Assembly (NCBI GenBank): GCA_018881555.1
Contig: JACAXG010000303.1
Location: 62,001-126,000 of the forward strand
Direction: 5' to 3'
Length of the DNA: 64,000 nucleotides
Source: Amblyornis subalaris
Taxonomy: Eukaryota > Chordata > Aves > Passeriformes > Ptilonorhynchidae
Shown: positions 27,801 to 42,800 of the stretch, piece by piece
Layout of the letters: the number at the start of each line of letters is the position of its first letter
Position numbering within the stretch: the first letter of the stretch is position 1
Position numbers and translations under genes: made by a program
The notes under the pieces: model-generated
Databases searched by the model: none
The model's input: only the letters and a program-made list of their open reading frames with translations
Told to the model about the DNA's origin: nothing

Positions 27801-30800
27801 TCCTAGGGGTGTAAGCTCTGATTTGGTTTCAATGGCTAAACTATGAGAATCTCCTGTAGCAACCCTGTGGAACAGATACCATATTCCAGCATCCTGCAAG
27901 TAAGGAGAGAATAACATTACTTGTAAGTGGTTCTGCTACTACTATTGGTGCTGATATATCTCTTCACAGAGTAAGTGTATGCTAAGTTGAACTTGGACAT
28001 TTTAAGTAATGAAGCAAATGAAAACATAGCCCAAACTAACTGTACCCAATGGAATATATATTTCAAAATAAAGTCTCCAAACAACTGATCAGTGAAAAAG
28101 TAGGATTCTGCAAATAAGGCTGTATTCTAGCAGACAATATGCACTAAAAAGTGTTTTGCTTCTCAGTGAAGCCTTTTAACACCACATATTTAAGAATGTT
28201 CTAATATTTCAAAACAGAAAAGTTAATGTTAAAAGTTAACTTTTGCATTTCAGTTATATGTCATCCCATACACTTGATTTTCCTTTGTTTCCTAGTAGAT
28301 AATATTATTCACAGTAAGATAGTCAAAATCATTCCTCCTCTCCTTACTGTTACAGTCTGACTATGGTTGGTTTACCTATGCTCCCATCAAAATTTAAACG
28401 GCACAGCCAAAATAACCACAAGAGCTTTCAGAAGACAGGAAAAAAAGCACATCAAAGCCTGGCCAGTTCAGAGCACTGTGCCAATAACATGCAATAATAA
28501 TTTTAGTATCTGTTCATTTTCTATACTTCAACATCTCTGCTCTTAAAGAAGCTGGATTTATCTGCTAAATGAGACCCACAAAATTTCCCTTTCAACCACC
28601 TCTGCTTTTGCATCATGACATCACCTGCATAGCAGACACCTACAAACATGAAAAATTTTGCCTGACTGTAGGCTGTGTGCTCTTACAAAACAAAAAAAAT
28701 CATCACAAAAGGCACATTAAAAGTTTGAACGGTAGCTAAAGAAACACTGAGCACTCCATCTCATGAAAAATAGTCATCATCCTTCCCAAGAAATGTGGAT
28801 AAAGCCAATTCACCCTGGCTTAGAAGATTTCATGCATTTTACTCCAAGAATTTAGCAATTTTCCAAACAGTGCTGGAAATTCTACTTTACAGTAATGTTC
28901 CCATCTGTAATGATGACACACTGACATTTCTGGTGATTAGCCATTACAAAGCAAATGTAGATGCTCCATTAATAAAAATACCAAAATCTTACCTCATATA
29001 TAATTAAGTACAGCTCTGTGCTTGGAAGACTCAAATAAATTTTATCCAAAACACACCCTGATGCTTGAAAAATAGACTTAAATAAACTTAAAAGCTTGTT
29101 AAACACTTGCAAGCATTCAGAAATATAAAAGTGGTTTTTTTCTCTTCTCTCTCATACACAGCTAAAATAAAACATCTATTGCCTATACAGCCTTACAGGC
29201 TTCGCTGCATAATTAAGAAACTGGGGGAAGCAATGGAATTATTTGGTTGTGAATTGCTCTAGTTTATACCAGCAAAAACTCTACAGTGCAGAGTTTGTAT
29301 GAACACAGTTGAAGTATTGTTTCTGAAACACAGTAGGCTGTAGTCCCTTTATACTAATGTGTTTACGTCCATGCAAGAGAAGTATATCAGAGTGGCAAAA
29401 CCTTGTAACAGACACAAATGCTTGCTCCAGTCACGCACATCCTGCTAAGAAAAGGAAGTGACATCTACTGGGATGTGCTACAGAGGCAGAAAAAGACCTT
29501 GCAGGACTTATGCACCAGATCAAAGAAGCTGTTTTCTTAATTTAGCCTGCAATGCCTAAACTAGGTATATTATATAAAGCACGCAAAATGGAAAGACATT
29601 GTGCTGGTCAGAAAATAACTGTTTAATTTGGTAGGTGCATCCAGATCCTTCCTAGTGGTAGACAGTCGAAAAGAAAAGTTTGTCAAAACAAACAAACAAA
29701 AACAAACCCACAACAACAAAACCAACAAAAATTAGACCCCACAAAAAGCAGAACAAAATTTTCTGGTTTTTTTAATATCCAAGATATTTCAACTCAGTTA
29801 ATTATTTTAAATCCTATTCTATTTATTAATAACAGTTTATTATATTATCTGTGCCTAAGAATACACAGGCTTATATTCTTCCAACGTTGGAGCCTTTGCA
29901 ACAACAACCAACAACCTTTCCTCTTTTCAGTTCCCATTTATCTCTTCAGGAAAATCCAATTAAAAACTTTACGTATCTCAGCCTCTCATCCAGTGTAGAA
30001 GAGACTCCAGCCCCCTTCTCCACAATATGTACAGAGCTTTACTTCACAGGCAGCTATGGCAAGATATTTGCACTAATGTAAGGTTCACAATATGCAAAAC
30101 CATATCTGCAGTGACTAGCTGGAAAAAATTCACTAACCACCGACAGAAAAGAAGTGTTTTAGATGTTTCTTACACAATGAACACTTTTTTGTAGTCATTT
30201 TTCATTCCAGTGACTACAGCTCTTGCAGAGCTGTCACTAAACTCATGACAACAGAAAAAATACAGACAACTTCATATGAAATGCAGCAGTTCTGTGACAA
30301 TAAAAGGATTTCTACGTATACACATTGACACTACTGTCAGGTCCATTAACTACAAAGAAGAGATCTCCTCTGTTCCAGCCAGAACAAAGATTCTTGGCAT
30401 CTCTTAAATGCACACCTAGACACACCTTGCACTTTCAATGCCAGTACACTGCGAAACATAAAAAGATTCATATATAAAAGAAGAAAAATATAAGTCTATC
30501 TGGCAGTGTAAATGTTACAGATTTTACAAATGCCAGTGACATGAGCAGTTTGTGATGAATTATACCCATACACCTCACCTGTGAGCCTGCTGCGGCATTA
30601 TTTATAAGATGATTGTTGGGATGAGAGATCCAGAATGTTGAAACGGCCCTGAAATATTATTCAGAAACAAATTATCATAGAAAACCTCTAGCTCCAATAG
30701 AAATATCTCCCCTTTTTAACAAGCACATCGGAAAAAGCTGAACTGATGAAGTTACTACTTTACATTCAAAATAAAAATCACAAACTCTCCTACATCTAGA

Positions 30801-33800
30801 AGTCAAAAATGACCCTTTTTTAAATTCAGTGCACAGTATCGCATTTAATATTGTGCAGATATCTCATACAATTATAAACTGTTTTAAGAAGCTTTCATAC
30901 GAAATTAGTATTCAGAAAAAATAGTGGTGACAACTTGAGAATATGCATACATTTATGCAGTAGTGAAGATGTTCAATAGACTTTTAAGGCCCCAAGTATC
31001 ACAAGAAACAACAATATTCCTATTTTTTTTCTTTAATAAAAGACTAAATGCTAATTTTTATTGCTATTTTTTAAATACCAGTACTATGTGAGCTACATTT
31101 AGGTGTCTGCATTCATTAAGTAATAGATAAAAATGTTCCCATCTGTATTTTGTCAATACATCATCAGCAATTTACCTGCTGCAGCTGCTCAGTTTTACTT
31201 TTTCAGCATGACATACTCACATGCAGTCTGTGGCTGGCACTGGGACATAGCTTCCATACACCTTATCCCTAATCCCAATACACATGCTGCTGTTTCTGTC
31301 TGTAGGTAGAAGAGTGCCTGGTTTCGTGACTAGCCCAAGGTTGTGGAACAAAGTATTCCTCTGCTCAATGCCATCTTCTATGAAGAAACAGTGACCTAGT
31401 GTGTTGTAGCCAATGGTGTCCTTTATCTGTAGAAATACAAGTTCATTATGTCAGCAGTAATAGCATTTACTGAGATTTATTTGACAAATACCATCTAGTT
31501 TTACTATTTTGGCACAGCTGCAGAGTGAAATTTCAGTATCAGCAGTTCAGATGATTCAAGCATAGTTTTATTCATCCCGTACAAACACACTGCTGTGTCT
31601 GGAGAGCTTAGCTGCCTCTAAGAATGGTGAGAACTATTAAAAATAAGTCACTGTTTGCAGTTGTTCATTTATTCACTGAAATAAGAAAACCATTGCTGAG
31701 CATTAAATTTGCAGAAGGGATGGGATCATTTTTGGGTCTAAATGCTCTTTATAGTATTTATTCCAACCTAATATGTCTTACTCTCCTTGCACCTACCAGC
31801 AAACCATTAGTTGCATGAACAGTCACACATCTGGAAAAACAGTGATGAATGGAAAGACCTTCCAGGTAAGTTTTAAAAATATATCCTCCCTTTTCATCCA
31901 CATCCCCACAAAGGTGAAAGTGAACAGGGTAACTTCCAATCTGCTGCTGGCCCATTTGCTTCAATTCCACATAGGAGAGATGAATAGCTGTAAAATTCTT
32001 CAAAATCTAAAAATAATGAGAAGTGCAGAGTGAATAACCAATTACCTGCTTTTTAACCAATGGAAATTTTAAGTTAATACATCATCTATACCAGATGTAC
32101 AGAAGCTAGACATACATATACATAGACATACACAGGCCAACACAATGAAAGTTAGAACAAACATTACTGTCTTGCTCTACGTGATGCCTTACAAAACTGT
32201 ATCCTTCATAAGTAAGTTTAAAACTTAAAACCCCATGTGGCTAAAACAGAGGTATTTTCACCTGACATGTTGCCACACTTTACTGTTTGGTCTTTACCAG
32301 GTGGCCCAGTAAATATTCTTACACATACTGTCCAACCAAACAGAAGTCACCCACATCCAGATGTGTCTGTAGTGAAGCTGCACCGGCATAGTCCACCTAG
32401 GACAGGCTTAGCTGAATAAAAACCACAGGATAATACCGATTCAAAGGACCCTCTTGCGATACCTACTCCAATCAAGAGCTCGGCGCTGGGTCAACTTAGT
32501 AAGACACCTGCTTGGCACATTGCTCAAAGAATACCTGCAGCCACAGAGGTGCTCGTGACATCAATTTTTTCTACCTTTTCATTTTCCCGGTATCTAAGCA
32601 TTATTTGCCTTGCTTAAGCCTGGTCCCATTGCTTCTTGTCCTATCACTGTGCACCTCCAAGAACTGCTCTGGCCCCTCTGAACCCTCACCAGTACCTGAA
32701 GATAGCAACAGGATCACTCTTCTCATCTCCTCCTCACTCATTATCACACACCACCTTCCCTAGACATACCCCAGTGCATCTACATTTTCTTTGCAAAGGG
32801 AACCCAAAACTGGACACAGCACTCCATTGAAATTTCTTTTTTAAGGAATATGTGAAATTACCCTCACCATAGTACAACTTCACTGTAAAGTTACCGTGTA
32901 CAAAGTAAAATCATAATGGGGTTGTACCAGTAATGCCAAAAAGAGAAAGTATTTTCTTCCACCTAACCTGCTATGAAAACATAAACCAAGTGCAACAGCT
33001 AAACTGCAAGGAGCTGCCATGAGGCAAAAAAACCAAACAAAAAAACCAAGAAACCAAACCAAACTCTACTTCTTTTTTTTGTAATTTTATTTCATTAACT
33101 TACCTGTACTGAGTACTTATCAAAAATACCAATTTTCATATGTACTTTGTCCTCTAGGGAAATCAGCAATATTTTTTTCCCTCCTCCTCTAATTGAACTC
33201 CTAGGGTTTGCAAGCCTAAAATATAGAGGTATGGTCAAAACCAGGCATCCCTAATCTCTAACTCTTAACACTGAAACACACCAAAGCTGCAAACCAATGC
33301 CTCTCCTCATTGCCACCAAGCCTCCTTTATGCTACTGTCCTAGTGACCAGCAGGAAATCCAGGATGATCAAAAGTTATCACATTTCCTAATGTCTAGGAT
33401 CCCTCTGCTTGAGCATGTAAGATTAGCATAAGCCAAAAATGCTTTCACTGCTGAAGTGTAGGTTTGGCAGCAGACATTCACTACTCTCAACAGTCTCCTG
33501 GGAACAGCTTAAAAACTTTGATGACTCAAAATGTTTGTTTCCTCTTCTACCTTCCAGACAACGAAAGGTCTGCTATTTATGATTTGGGGCAATCAGGGTC
33601 ACACTTTGCAAGAGTCACAGCTTCTTCTTATCTTCTTTTATTACATTATCCTGAACACAAAAGTTGCCTTGGGTCTACCTACTTTCTTACACAAAACAAA
33701 AGCTGCCACACAGTAGGCAAAGGGCTTATTTTCTTTCCCACCATTATGTCCACACTATAAAATGAAAATCTGTATCCAAATGCATTAGAAAGAGATTTGA

Positions 33801-36800
33801 ACTGTGATGAGCACAAATATATTTGCAATTAAAATGTGAGGCCTCAAACTTCTCTAGCATCAGTAAAGCACTGCTACTCAAACCTTTCATCTAACAATGT
33901 AAGTGAACATAAATTTAAATACTACTGTCTATAATACTATTTTCTCTCAGCTTTATGTTCACAATACAAGAAATTAGAAGCAGTTCCTTTATGTAACCTT
34001 AGTAGTTTCAGATTTTTAAAAAACTAAATACAAAAACCCACAGTACAAGTCAGTTTCTTCTCCATGCCTCTCTAGTGCCCAGGTTCAGATGAGACAGATC
34101 TTTAGGATTCAATGCTTATCACCTGGGAAGGGAAGGGGGCAGTGAAAAGGGGGAAGAGAGATCCAACCTGTAATCAGAGATCTGAAGAAAGATCATTCTG
34201 TAATGTTACAGGATACACATGCATGGATGTCACTTGTAGCGTTTAATCCCTGCCATACAATGTTACAACACTTGCTAGACATTTCTAGAACAGTTTGTGC
34301 ATTATACCCCCTCCTTCAATTCTGCAGGCTAAGTCTTGACAAGTTAAATGTAAGTTTGGGAAAGCTGAGAACGACGTCATTTCCACACAAAGCAATTGAA
34401 TGAATTGATGTTCTTTAAGTTTTCAAATCCCTTAATCTTTTTGTCCTTAATATGCCTTTACACGACAGAAAGTTACTTCAAAATGTTTTTCAAACCTTGA
34501 TATGTCCACCAAATGTATCATAACTGAAGAACTGACACTCCTTTTCAAGATAGCAGGTATCTTCTGTCTCTCCCTTTATTAGGATGTTTCTTGTAAGAAC
34601 TCCAACTTCTGCTCTCATATCCACTCCATCAATTACTTCTCCTACATGAGGAAACTGAGGGTTTTCTGTCCAACAAGAAGTTTTCAAGCAGGGGAGCGGG
34701 GGAAGAAAAAAAGTTGTCACTGATTAAAACCAGAACCAACTTATATAAATAAGCAAGATAACTCCGGCAAAAGACCCCATGCATTCCTCTTCCTTAACAT
34801 GCTGTTTTTTCTCAGCTTCTCTTATGGTAGATGTATTTTTCATTTTAATAAGAAACTAATCCTTAACAAATATCAACATTTTATTTGCAAGCGCATCTCA
34901 GTTTCAGTCCAACAGTTTGTGAATAGAATGGGAAAAAAAAAAACAAAAAAGTGTAAATTAATCAAATGTATCAAGCTTTTCATGAAAAGCAGATGCAGAC
35001 TTGCTTTGAAAGAAAAAAAATGCTGGCTGCTTGATCTGTTTCAAAGACAAGTTAAGAACTGAAAGTGAGGCCAAAACAGTTAGAAAATACTGTATTCGTC
35101 TCGTCCTGAAAGAAAAAAGGACTGGCTTTCTCAACTAAATTTCCTCTTTCATAGGTAGCTATTCTGAAGATGCATAAACTAAAATGAGGAAAAAGAAGAC
35201 ACACTGGTTTTACACTCTTCTTCCAAAACCCAATCAATTTCTTATTTAAACTGAGAAAGTCATCTGGTTCTGCAAACCTTAAAAAATGTATTTACTGATT
35301 CCCTGAATACAGACTGTCACTATCCCTTCAAGGCTTAAAAAGAGGTGTAAGACTGAACTACCAAATATGTAGCAGAACTAAGAGTGATATTAACTCTGTA
35401 TCTGCTGCTGAGGATTTAAAAAGACAAGAAATGTCTGTAAATGTGTAAATGGGACTGCACTCCTCTCCCTAAAGGCTTACCTATTGTTTTTCCCTATATT
35501 TGACTAGCAGGTCAATAAATCAAGTGAAGAAAGAGCAACTAGGGTGCCTACAAAACATTTCAGTTTTCCTACTACAAAGAGGTGAAACAAGCTAAAAACC
35601 TACCAAAAAAATGCAAGATATAATTTCAAAGACAGTACATTCTTCAGCATGTCAAGTTTACCATTACACAAAAAATTAATTCTTTGTGGAACAAATATGT
35701 AGGGTGGTTTGGGGATTTTTTAAAACTGCATACATTACTAGGACAAAGAAAACGATATTGAGGGTAGCAAAGAACCCCAAATGGGCAAGGTGACTGCAAG
35801 TTCACCTTCTTTAACATCTTTTAATAGTTTAGCTAGGATTTACTTTCAAAAAATAAAAAGCCAAGATTCTGTGTTTTATGACATATTGTAAATCTTGTGA
35901 AAATGAGGGGTTTTTTAAACCCTTAAAAGCAGCTGCTTTTTCACAGTACATGATTTCCAGGATGAAATAGAGTCTGCACATACACTATTCAGTGCTGACA
36001 AAACACTTCTTAAACGTCATACTGCAACTTTTAAGTTTGCTCTTTTAAAACACTTTAAACACTTTATTGGTGCTCAATAAAACACACAAAATGACACTCA
36101 GGAACAAAGCCCAGGAAATATAATGGTTATTAGCACCAAGTTAGCTCTGCAGCTTCACTCAACCTGGTATTCTCTGATGTATAATAAGGTAAACTCAGAT
36201 ATGCTTTTTTCATGCCTAAGACTTCTCAATGCAGTAAAACATGTGACCCATGCTAACAAACACTGAGAAGCAAATTTCACTGCAAGAGAGACATACAGAT
36301 TGGTAGTCCTTTAAGGCACAGGTGAACAGGGAAGTTTTGAGGGCGTTCACAGAAAATTTCTGAGAATCAAGAAAGAAGAGCAGTTTGAAGAAGAGGAAGT
36401 TGCACTGTGCAGAAATTATTGAGACAAAACCAGATCAGAAGAGCACCCATGAGCTGCTGCAAACTAACACTGCAAAACAACACTTGGTAGTTTGTGCTAT
36501 GGATTAATGCAGCAGTCCATCAGGAATGAGAGGCGAAGCTGCAGACCAGAAGCTGGAGGACGACCAAGGAAGAGGGCAGCAGCATGGAGCAGGTGTGGAG
36601 CAGCAGAAGGAAAACACAGACGCCAGCATAGCTGGCGAGCCAGTCCCCTGGGAGGCTCTTGTGATGTCAAGCAGAATGACTCAGATAATAAAAAGGAAAT
36701 GCTCAACAACAGGCATGACCATGTACTTGTGTATCACACCCAAAGGAAAAACAGATTGCAACTACTCAGGGATATCCTGTGAGGGCATCTTGGAAGGGCC

Positions 36801-39800
36801 ACTTATTTCATAACCATTTTGTTGGAGGGGTTGAGGAAAGGAGAAAAAAAGAAGAAAGGTACAGTTTAAAGATTTTCTTATTTCTCCCTGTTTTTTATTT
36901 CTACTTTTTAAATAACAGAAAAAATTATAACAGTTCAAAAGATGAGAATGACACTAAAGGCAAAGGCAACAGTAATGACTACAACAGCTATTCAAGCACA
37001 TATAAAGAGAACTTTATATAGACATATAAAGTATATGTATAGACATATAGAGACATATAAAGACAGAAAGGAGCCAAAGAACGAAAACAAGCATAATCTT
37101 ATTGGAAAAAAATAAGGTGTTCAATGAGCCTGGGAAGAAATGAGAAAGAAAAGTTAGCATGGTAAGCTGTAGCACAGCAGATCTGACATACAGAATAATT
37201 TTACAGCAAGGAGAATTACACATTCATGTATATGGCAACGTAGCCATACAGAGATTGGTGAAAAGGCTGCTTCCACTGCAAGGGACTGTCCAGGAGCAAA
37301 TATGTATTTCACACAAATCTTCAAGTGGTCACTGCTCTCACACCTTTGACTTTAACCTGATGCTTGGTACACTCCGGGCAGGGAAGGAGGGTGAACTCCT
37401 CTGTCTGATACATTGAATAGTCTGTGCTTGCAACCACAATACGGTCTCCAGGCTCCCAACTACTAACATCATCCAGAAGGTTCAGTATTACTCCACCTAC
37501 TGCTTCCACCTGGAAGCCTGAAATTGGGACACCTAATTAAAAAAAAGAAGAGGAAATAAATATAAGGTTTATATGAAATAATTCCCCAAAAGATACTAAT
37601 AAAATACGCATGAGATTTTCCAGGCCCCAAAGCCCTCTGAAGTGCAACTCTGACCTCAAACACGCCAGTGAGATGCCTTTACAGCCTGTTTACTTATTCG
37701 ACCTCAAATAAAACAAAGGAAAAAGACAGAACTCACGGTAACAGGAAAAATCTATGATTTTCTTTTATTCAAAAAACCCTAATAACATATTGCAATAATT
37801 TGTAGGTCCAGCTACCTCTGCTTGTTTCCAGTGGCATTTTTTTGCCATTTTAAACAGTACAGATGTAATCAAGGACCTGGAAAACAAAGTAGAGGGCTTT
37901 CTTTTTTAAGCACAACTAATAGAACACTTTGGCAGACTAAATTACACACACATGGAATGTCATTGGCTTATGATGAACTTGCATAAGTTCAGCTGCTTTT
38001 GCTAACTTTTGAACCTAACTCTACAGCACCAGTAAGTAAAAGATGTATTTTGGTGGATTATTTTTTTAAAAATATAAGCCAGTACATTTTCACGGGGCTG
38101 TAATGAACAGTAAAGTGTAGTATCAAATAGCTCAATCGCCTAACAAATACATACATGACTACCATAAAAAAATTCTTGAGGAAGACACAATATTGCTTAT
38201 TAATTCTAAAACCAGACAGAGACGATTACCCATAAAAACTCAGATCAAAGGTATCTTAAATTTAAAAAATGAGTAAAGGATAAAAGCAAACAAGTGGTAG
38301 GTCTTCTAGCATTTTATATCAGATTCAATTTGTATCAGAACAGCTGCCTAAAGTTCAGCACTCCAACAGCAACAGAAAATTCTAACAAGAATAAAACATT
38401 CCTTTTGGCTTCTACTAAGTTTCTCCTTTTTATCATGATCAACCTCTCAGAAGCTTAAAATATACATGACTGCCAAATTACTAAAATAAAATTAAAAAGT
38501 GTCGGCACTTATAAGACTCCTATCTCCATCTAAATATACTAAAAATTAAGACTCAATATTATGCTCCTCACATACTGTATACAGATTGAGAAAACAGGTA
38601 GTTCTGAAGAACTGTGTCCTCCTATTTCATCCATAGCAAGAAAAAACTTACAGCAGCACTCAAGAATTTAAATTGCAACCAGCAGTTCTAGCAATAAAAA
38701 AAAGCACATAAGGTATTTTTTCTTTTTTTCCAACCTTAGGGTTTCACAGAACACTTTCCTACCATCATTCCATTCGCTGTAAGCTCTCACAACAAACTTC
38801 TGACCATCCACTGTGAAAAACTCTTTCTGAGCAAGGGCCTTCCCACCAGTGCTGTGGTTTTCATAGTTTCTCACTGATTCATTACAGGAAGAATTTCCAC
38901 CACCTATGACACCAACTAAAGCCCAGGCTTGCCTGTGAAAATCAAAAGTAAACGTTTAAATATAATGGCCCTTAACAAAGTCTTTAGAAAACTGGGAAAA
39001 GACAAGGAGCATATAAGTCATAAAAAACCCTTTTGCTTGCTCTTCCAAATTAATTTTAAAACGCAACTTCAAAATGTAGAAGAAAATGGGCAGACCTAAT
39101 TGAAGAGAAAAATTGTTTAAAATAACTGGGTGTCCTATACACAAATTGACAAATACAAGAGCTCTTACCGAAGAAGACTTTCACACAAATTTTTAGTAAA
39201 ACGTTCAACAAGATATACTTTTTTCCAAAACCAAATTGCTAGAGACAAGAGACAAAAGCCATACAAGATCCTATTCTCAAACAGCTTTAGCAGGGCATGG
39301 GAGGAGCAGGAGTCAGTGCCAATGTTCCTGCCATGGACCACTGCTGTCAGCCAGCAACAGCCCAAATGAGTGGTCAGGACTCCAGGGGCCACAGGTTTTT
39401 AAGGCCAGGAGGGATGGACACAGCCAGCAACGGCAACTGGCACTCGCTCCTGTGCTGGACAGGCAATAGCTCTTGAATCTTTCAGGATGCTCAGACCCAG
39501 CAAAGGAAATGCATACTGTCACACGACCTTTGTACGAGATATTACTGATACGTTTTTGGAAATTAAAAGCAAACCACATGCCACAGAAAGCTGCCACTAA
39601 GTTGAAAAAACCAAGCTTATTTTGCCGTCCTTTACTGCTCTGTAATACCATAACCACGTGTGCAAAGGAAGCAGCGAGATAATCTATTAAAAAGCCAGAC
39701 AATTTTACATCATTAAAGTTGAATCATTCACCCCAAGTGACAACAGTATCAGCTAGCTGGACTGCCGTCTGCAGCTAATCACTGATTCAGATAGATAGGC

Positions 39801-42800
39801 AGATACTAAACCCACCTGCAATCCAGCTGCCTTTATTTCAAACTCTCTTGATGTTTTTGTTGATTAGGATCAAAAAGCCAAAGGAAACTTTAGCGTGCAC
39901 ATGTTCACAAGAATAGTACATACTAGGCCAGCTTTTCAGGAGCAGCAGCAGACAAGCTGAACGTTTTCCATATCAACATTTAAAATAAAGATATTTTGAT
40001 GCATGTTTTGCATTCTATGTTTTCCAGGAAGAGGTAAAAGGGGAGAGAGATGTAGCAGAGTTTTTACTTCCATGCTGAAATTTTTTCCACTAGCTTTACA
40101 GGTTGAACAAAACTGCTTTTCCTCAGCAAGCCATCAGGGAGAGCTTCTCAACTATCTTCCCACAAACAATTTTATGTGCTTACAGAGCCTCTACCTACTA
40201 AGGAAAGCAGAAAAGAATCAATTCAGCAGAGAAGGAAAAAAGGCTGCTTCTTCCCACTTGCAGGCTGAAGAAGTTCCTCATTTCAGACAAACTGGTGTGG
40301 AGGTCATGGGCAGAGACAAACCCCAGAAAACTACACCTATCATGACAGGTTGGGCTGGCTGCACCGCAGTCTGAACAATATGAAGCCACATGGGCTTCGC
40401 TGCTTTCAGGAAGTGGTATTCTACTACAGGACATCCAGGTCTTGGCACTTTTGGCCAAACCGCTTCAGAGGCAAGCACTTTCCATCCCACACCCCCATGC
40501 TTACACAACCAGTGACACAAATGTACTCCTGACGGGAACTGAGGTCAGAACATGCCATCCTGACTGACACACCAGCCCACCTCTGCCAAAGCACATGGAG
40601 GAAACTAACTGGAGCCAGATGTTAGGGGATAGTGACGGATAAGAACAGAACGGAAAAACTAAATGACCGATTTCCTGGAAAACACTGGACAATACAAACA
40701 GGTTATACAACGCCATCTCAATAGAAGATGAAGAACAGACTGACAGGCAGTTAGGAGACTGGGTATACTTTTTACTTGTATTGCCAACACAGAATCATTT
40801 AGGCTGGAAAATACCTCTAAGATCATCAAGTCTAGCCTTTGACCAATGACAACCTTGTCAACTAGACCACAGCACCAAGTGCCATGTCCAGTCATTTCTT
40901 GAAGACCTCCAGGGATGATGACTCCACCATCTCTCTGGGCAGTCCATTTCAATGCTTAACAACTCTCTCCATGAAGAAATTCCTCCTGATGTTCAACTGT
41001 AAACCTCTCCTGATGCAACTTGAGGTTATGTCTTCTTGTTCTGTCGCTGGTTGCTTAGGAGAAGAGGCTGACCCCCACCTGGCTACAGACTCCTTTCAGG
41101 TAGTTGTAGAGAGTGATAAGGTCCCTCTGAACCTTGTTTTCTCCAAACACTCCCAGCTCTCTCAGCAGCTCCACATATGACTTACATTCTAGACCCTGCC
41201 CCAGCTCTGTGTCCCTTCTCTGGACATGCTCCAGCACCTCAATGGAGTGGCCCAGAATTGGACACAGGACTCAAGGTGCAGCCTCACCAGTGCCCAGTAG
41301 AGCGCTGCCTTGGTCCTGCTGGTCACACTATTGCTGATACAAGCCAGGATGCCATTGGCCTTCCTGGCCACCTGGGCACATTGCTTTGTGTTGCCTAGAG
41401 CAGTGTGGACAACCCTCTGCAGCACAAAGCCAAGTTCAGAACATGCACTGCAAAAAGCCATTTGCAGTGGTTAAATGAAGAGCACAGCAGTCTAAGTTTC
41501 CTGCTTTAATAATTCCTGTTATACCTCTTCTACGGTCCCACCATCCAAATCCTGACCAATCGAAAAGAATAGTCAAAAGATAATAGAAACACCTTATAAT
41601 TGCATTTCAATTACAAAATAATTTTACAGCTCAGTTCCTTTGAAGGCTCAATGGAGGGGTAATGTACTTTTATTTCAACAGTGCAGGAGTAAGAATAAGA
41701 TACTTGATACCTGGGATTAGCATCCCCTAGAAACAATGTTTTGGCTTGGTAGGGACCTTAAAGACCATTTAGTTCCGTTCCTTGCTCCTCCAAAGTCATA
41801 CACATTAAAAGCTTCACCTAGCAACTGTTATCTGTGTCTTATAAGAGGAAAAAAATTCTTGTTACACCAAGTTTTAATTTCTTCCACTGTAAAGAACAGT
41901 GAAAGAGAGCAATTACAAGTAAGTAATAAAGTCTGTCACACAGATACCTGTAACCATCAGTCTCCGCACTGTATTGCTAACTGAATACTACTACAGCAGC
42001 ACTACATACAACACCGAGAATTCTGAAAACTTTATGAGCTGTCAAAGTTTAACAAATTCCCCACAGCAGAATTTGCATCTCATCTTTACTCAGCACAAAA
42101 AAGAAAAGTTATTTACCTGTAACTTAATCCTCTGACAAACTTACTTCCCAGAAGATTTTGAATAGTCACTCTGGTTTCCTCCAAGAGATTTTTAGCAGCT
42201 GAATCTCCTACAGCAATAGCAATAATGCGACCGGGACTTCCATTCTTCAGTAGGTTCTGGAGCTTTAAGCTTTCTTCTGAAAATTCATGAGTATCGAACT
42301 TTAGCACTTCCAAAACCTCTGCTGTATCCTGATCGATCACTCTAACATTTAGTCCTCGGGAAAAATTCTTTTTAAATGTATAATGACCATAGGCCAGCCC
42401 TGAGAAATACATAGTCTTTGACAGAAGAGTCCATGATACCTTCTGGTGCCCGTGCAACTCCAGTGTTCCTTCAGGGCCCACGCCAATAAATTTTTTGCCA
42501 AATTCTGGCACATCAGCACCTTCGTTTGACTTCCCATACAAAATAATAGTTGCTTTGGATTTATAGCGGCATTTCTCTGCTCCAACATGAAGCATTCCAC
42601 CATCCTTTATCAGGATAAATCGAGTTCTCAAGGTAATATTTTTAGAACCTTCTTTATCATCACCAAAAACAAGTAAACCTAAAGGAAAAAATGTATTTCT
42701 GTACATCAAAGCAAAATTCAGATAGACTCAAACAATCAAGTTCTGCAATAAGAACAACAGGAAAATTACAGATTTATTTTTTACACTCATGAATTAAACT

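Larger units (their letters stand above)
38933..42116 (-). other. CEMIP2: CEMIP2 intron 4
   Basis: 3.2 kb. Contains two CR1 pieces (about 40789-41445 and 41729-41800). The GC-richer part at 39290-39480 is unidentified. Confidence 0.85.

Noticed and set aside
36490..36830. GC-richer block in intron 6 resembling a processed sequence
   Set aside because: Overlapping short frames disagree and none matches a known protein. There is no poly(A) tail or clear repeat end, so I do not call a pseudogene.
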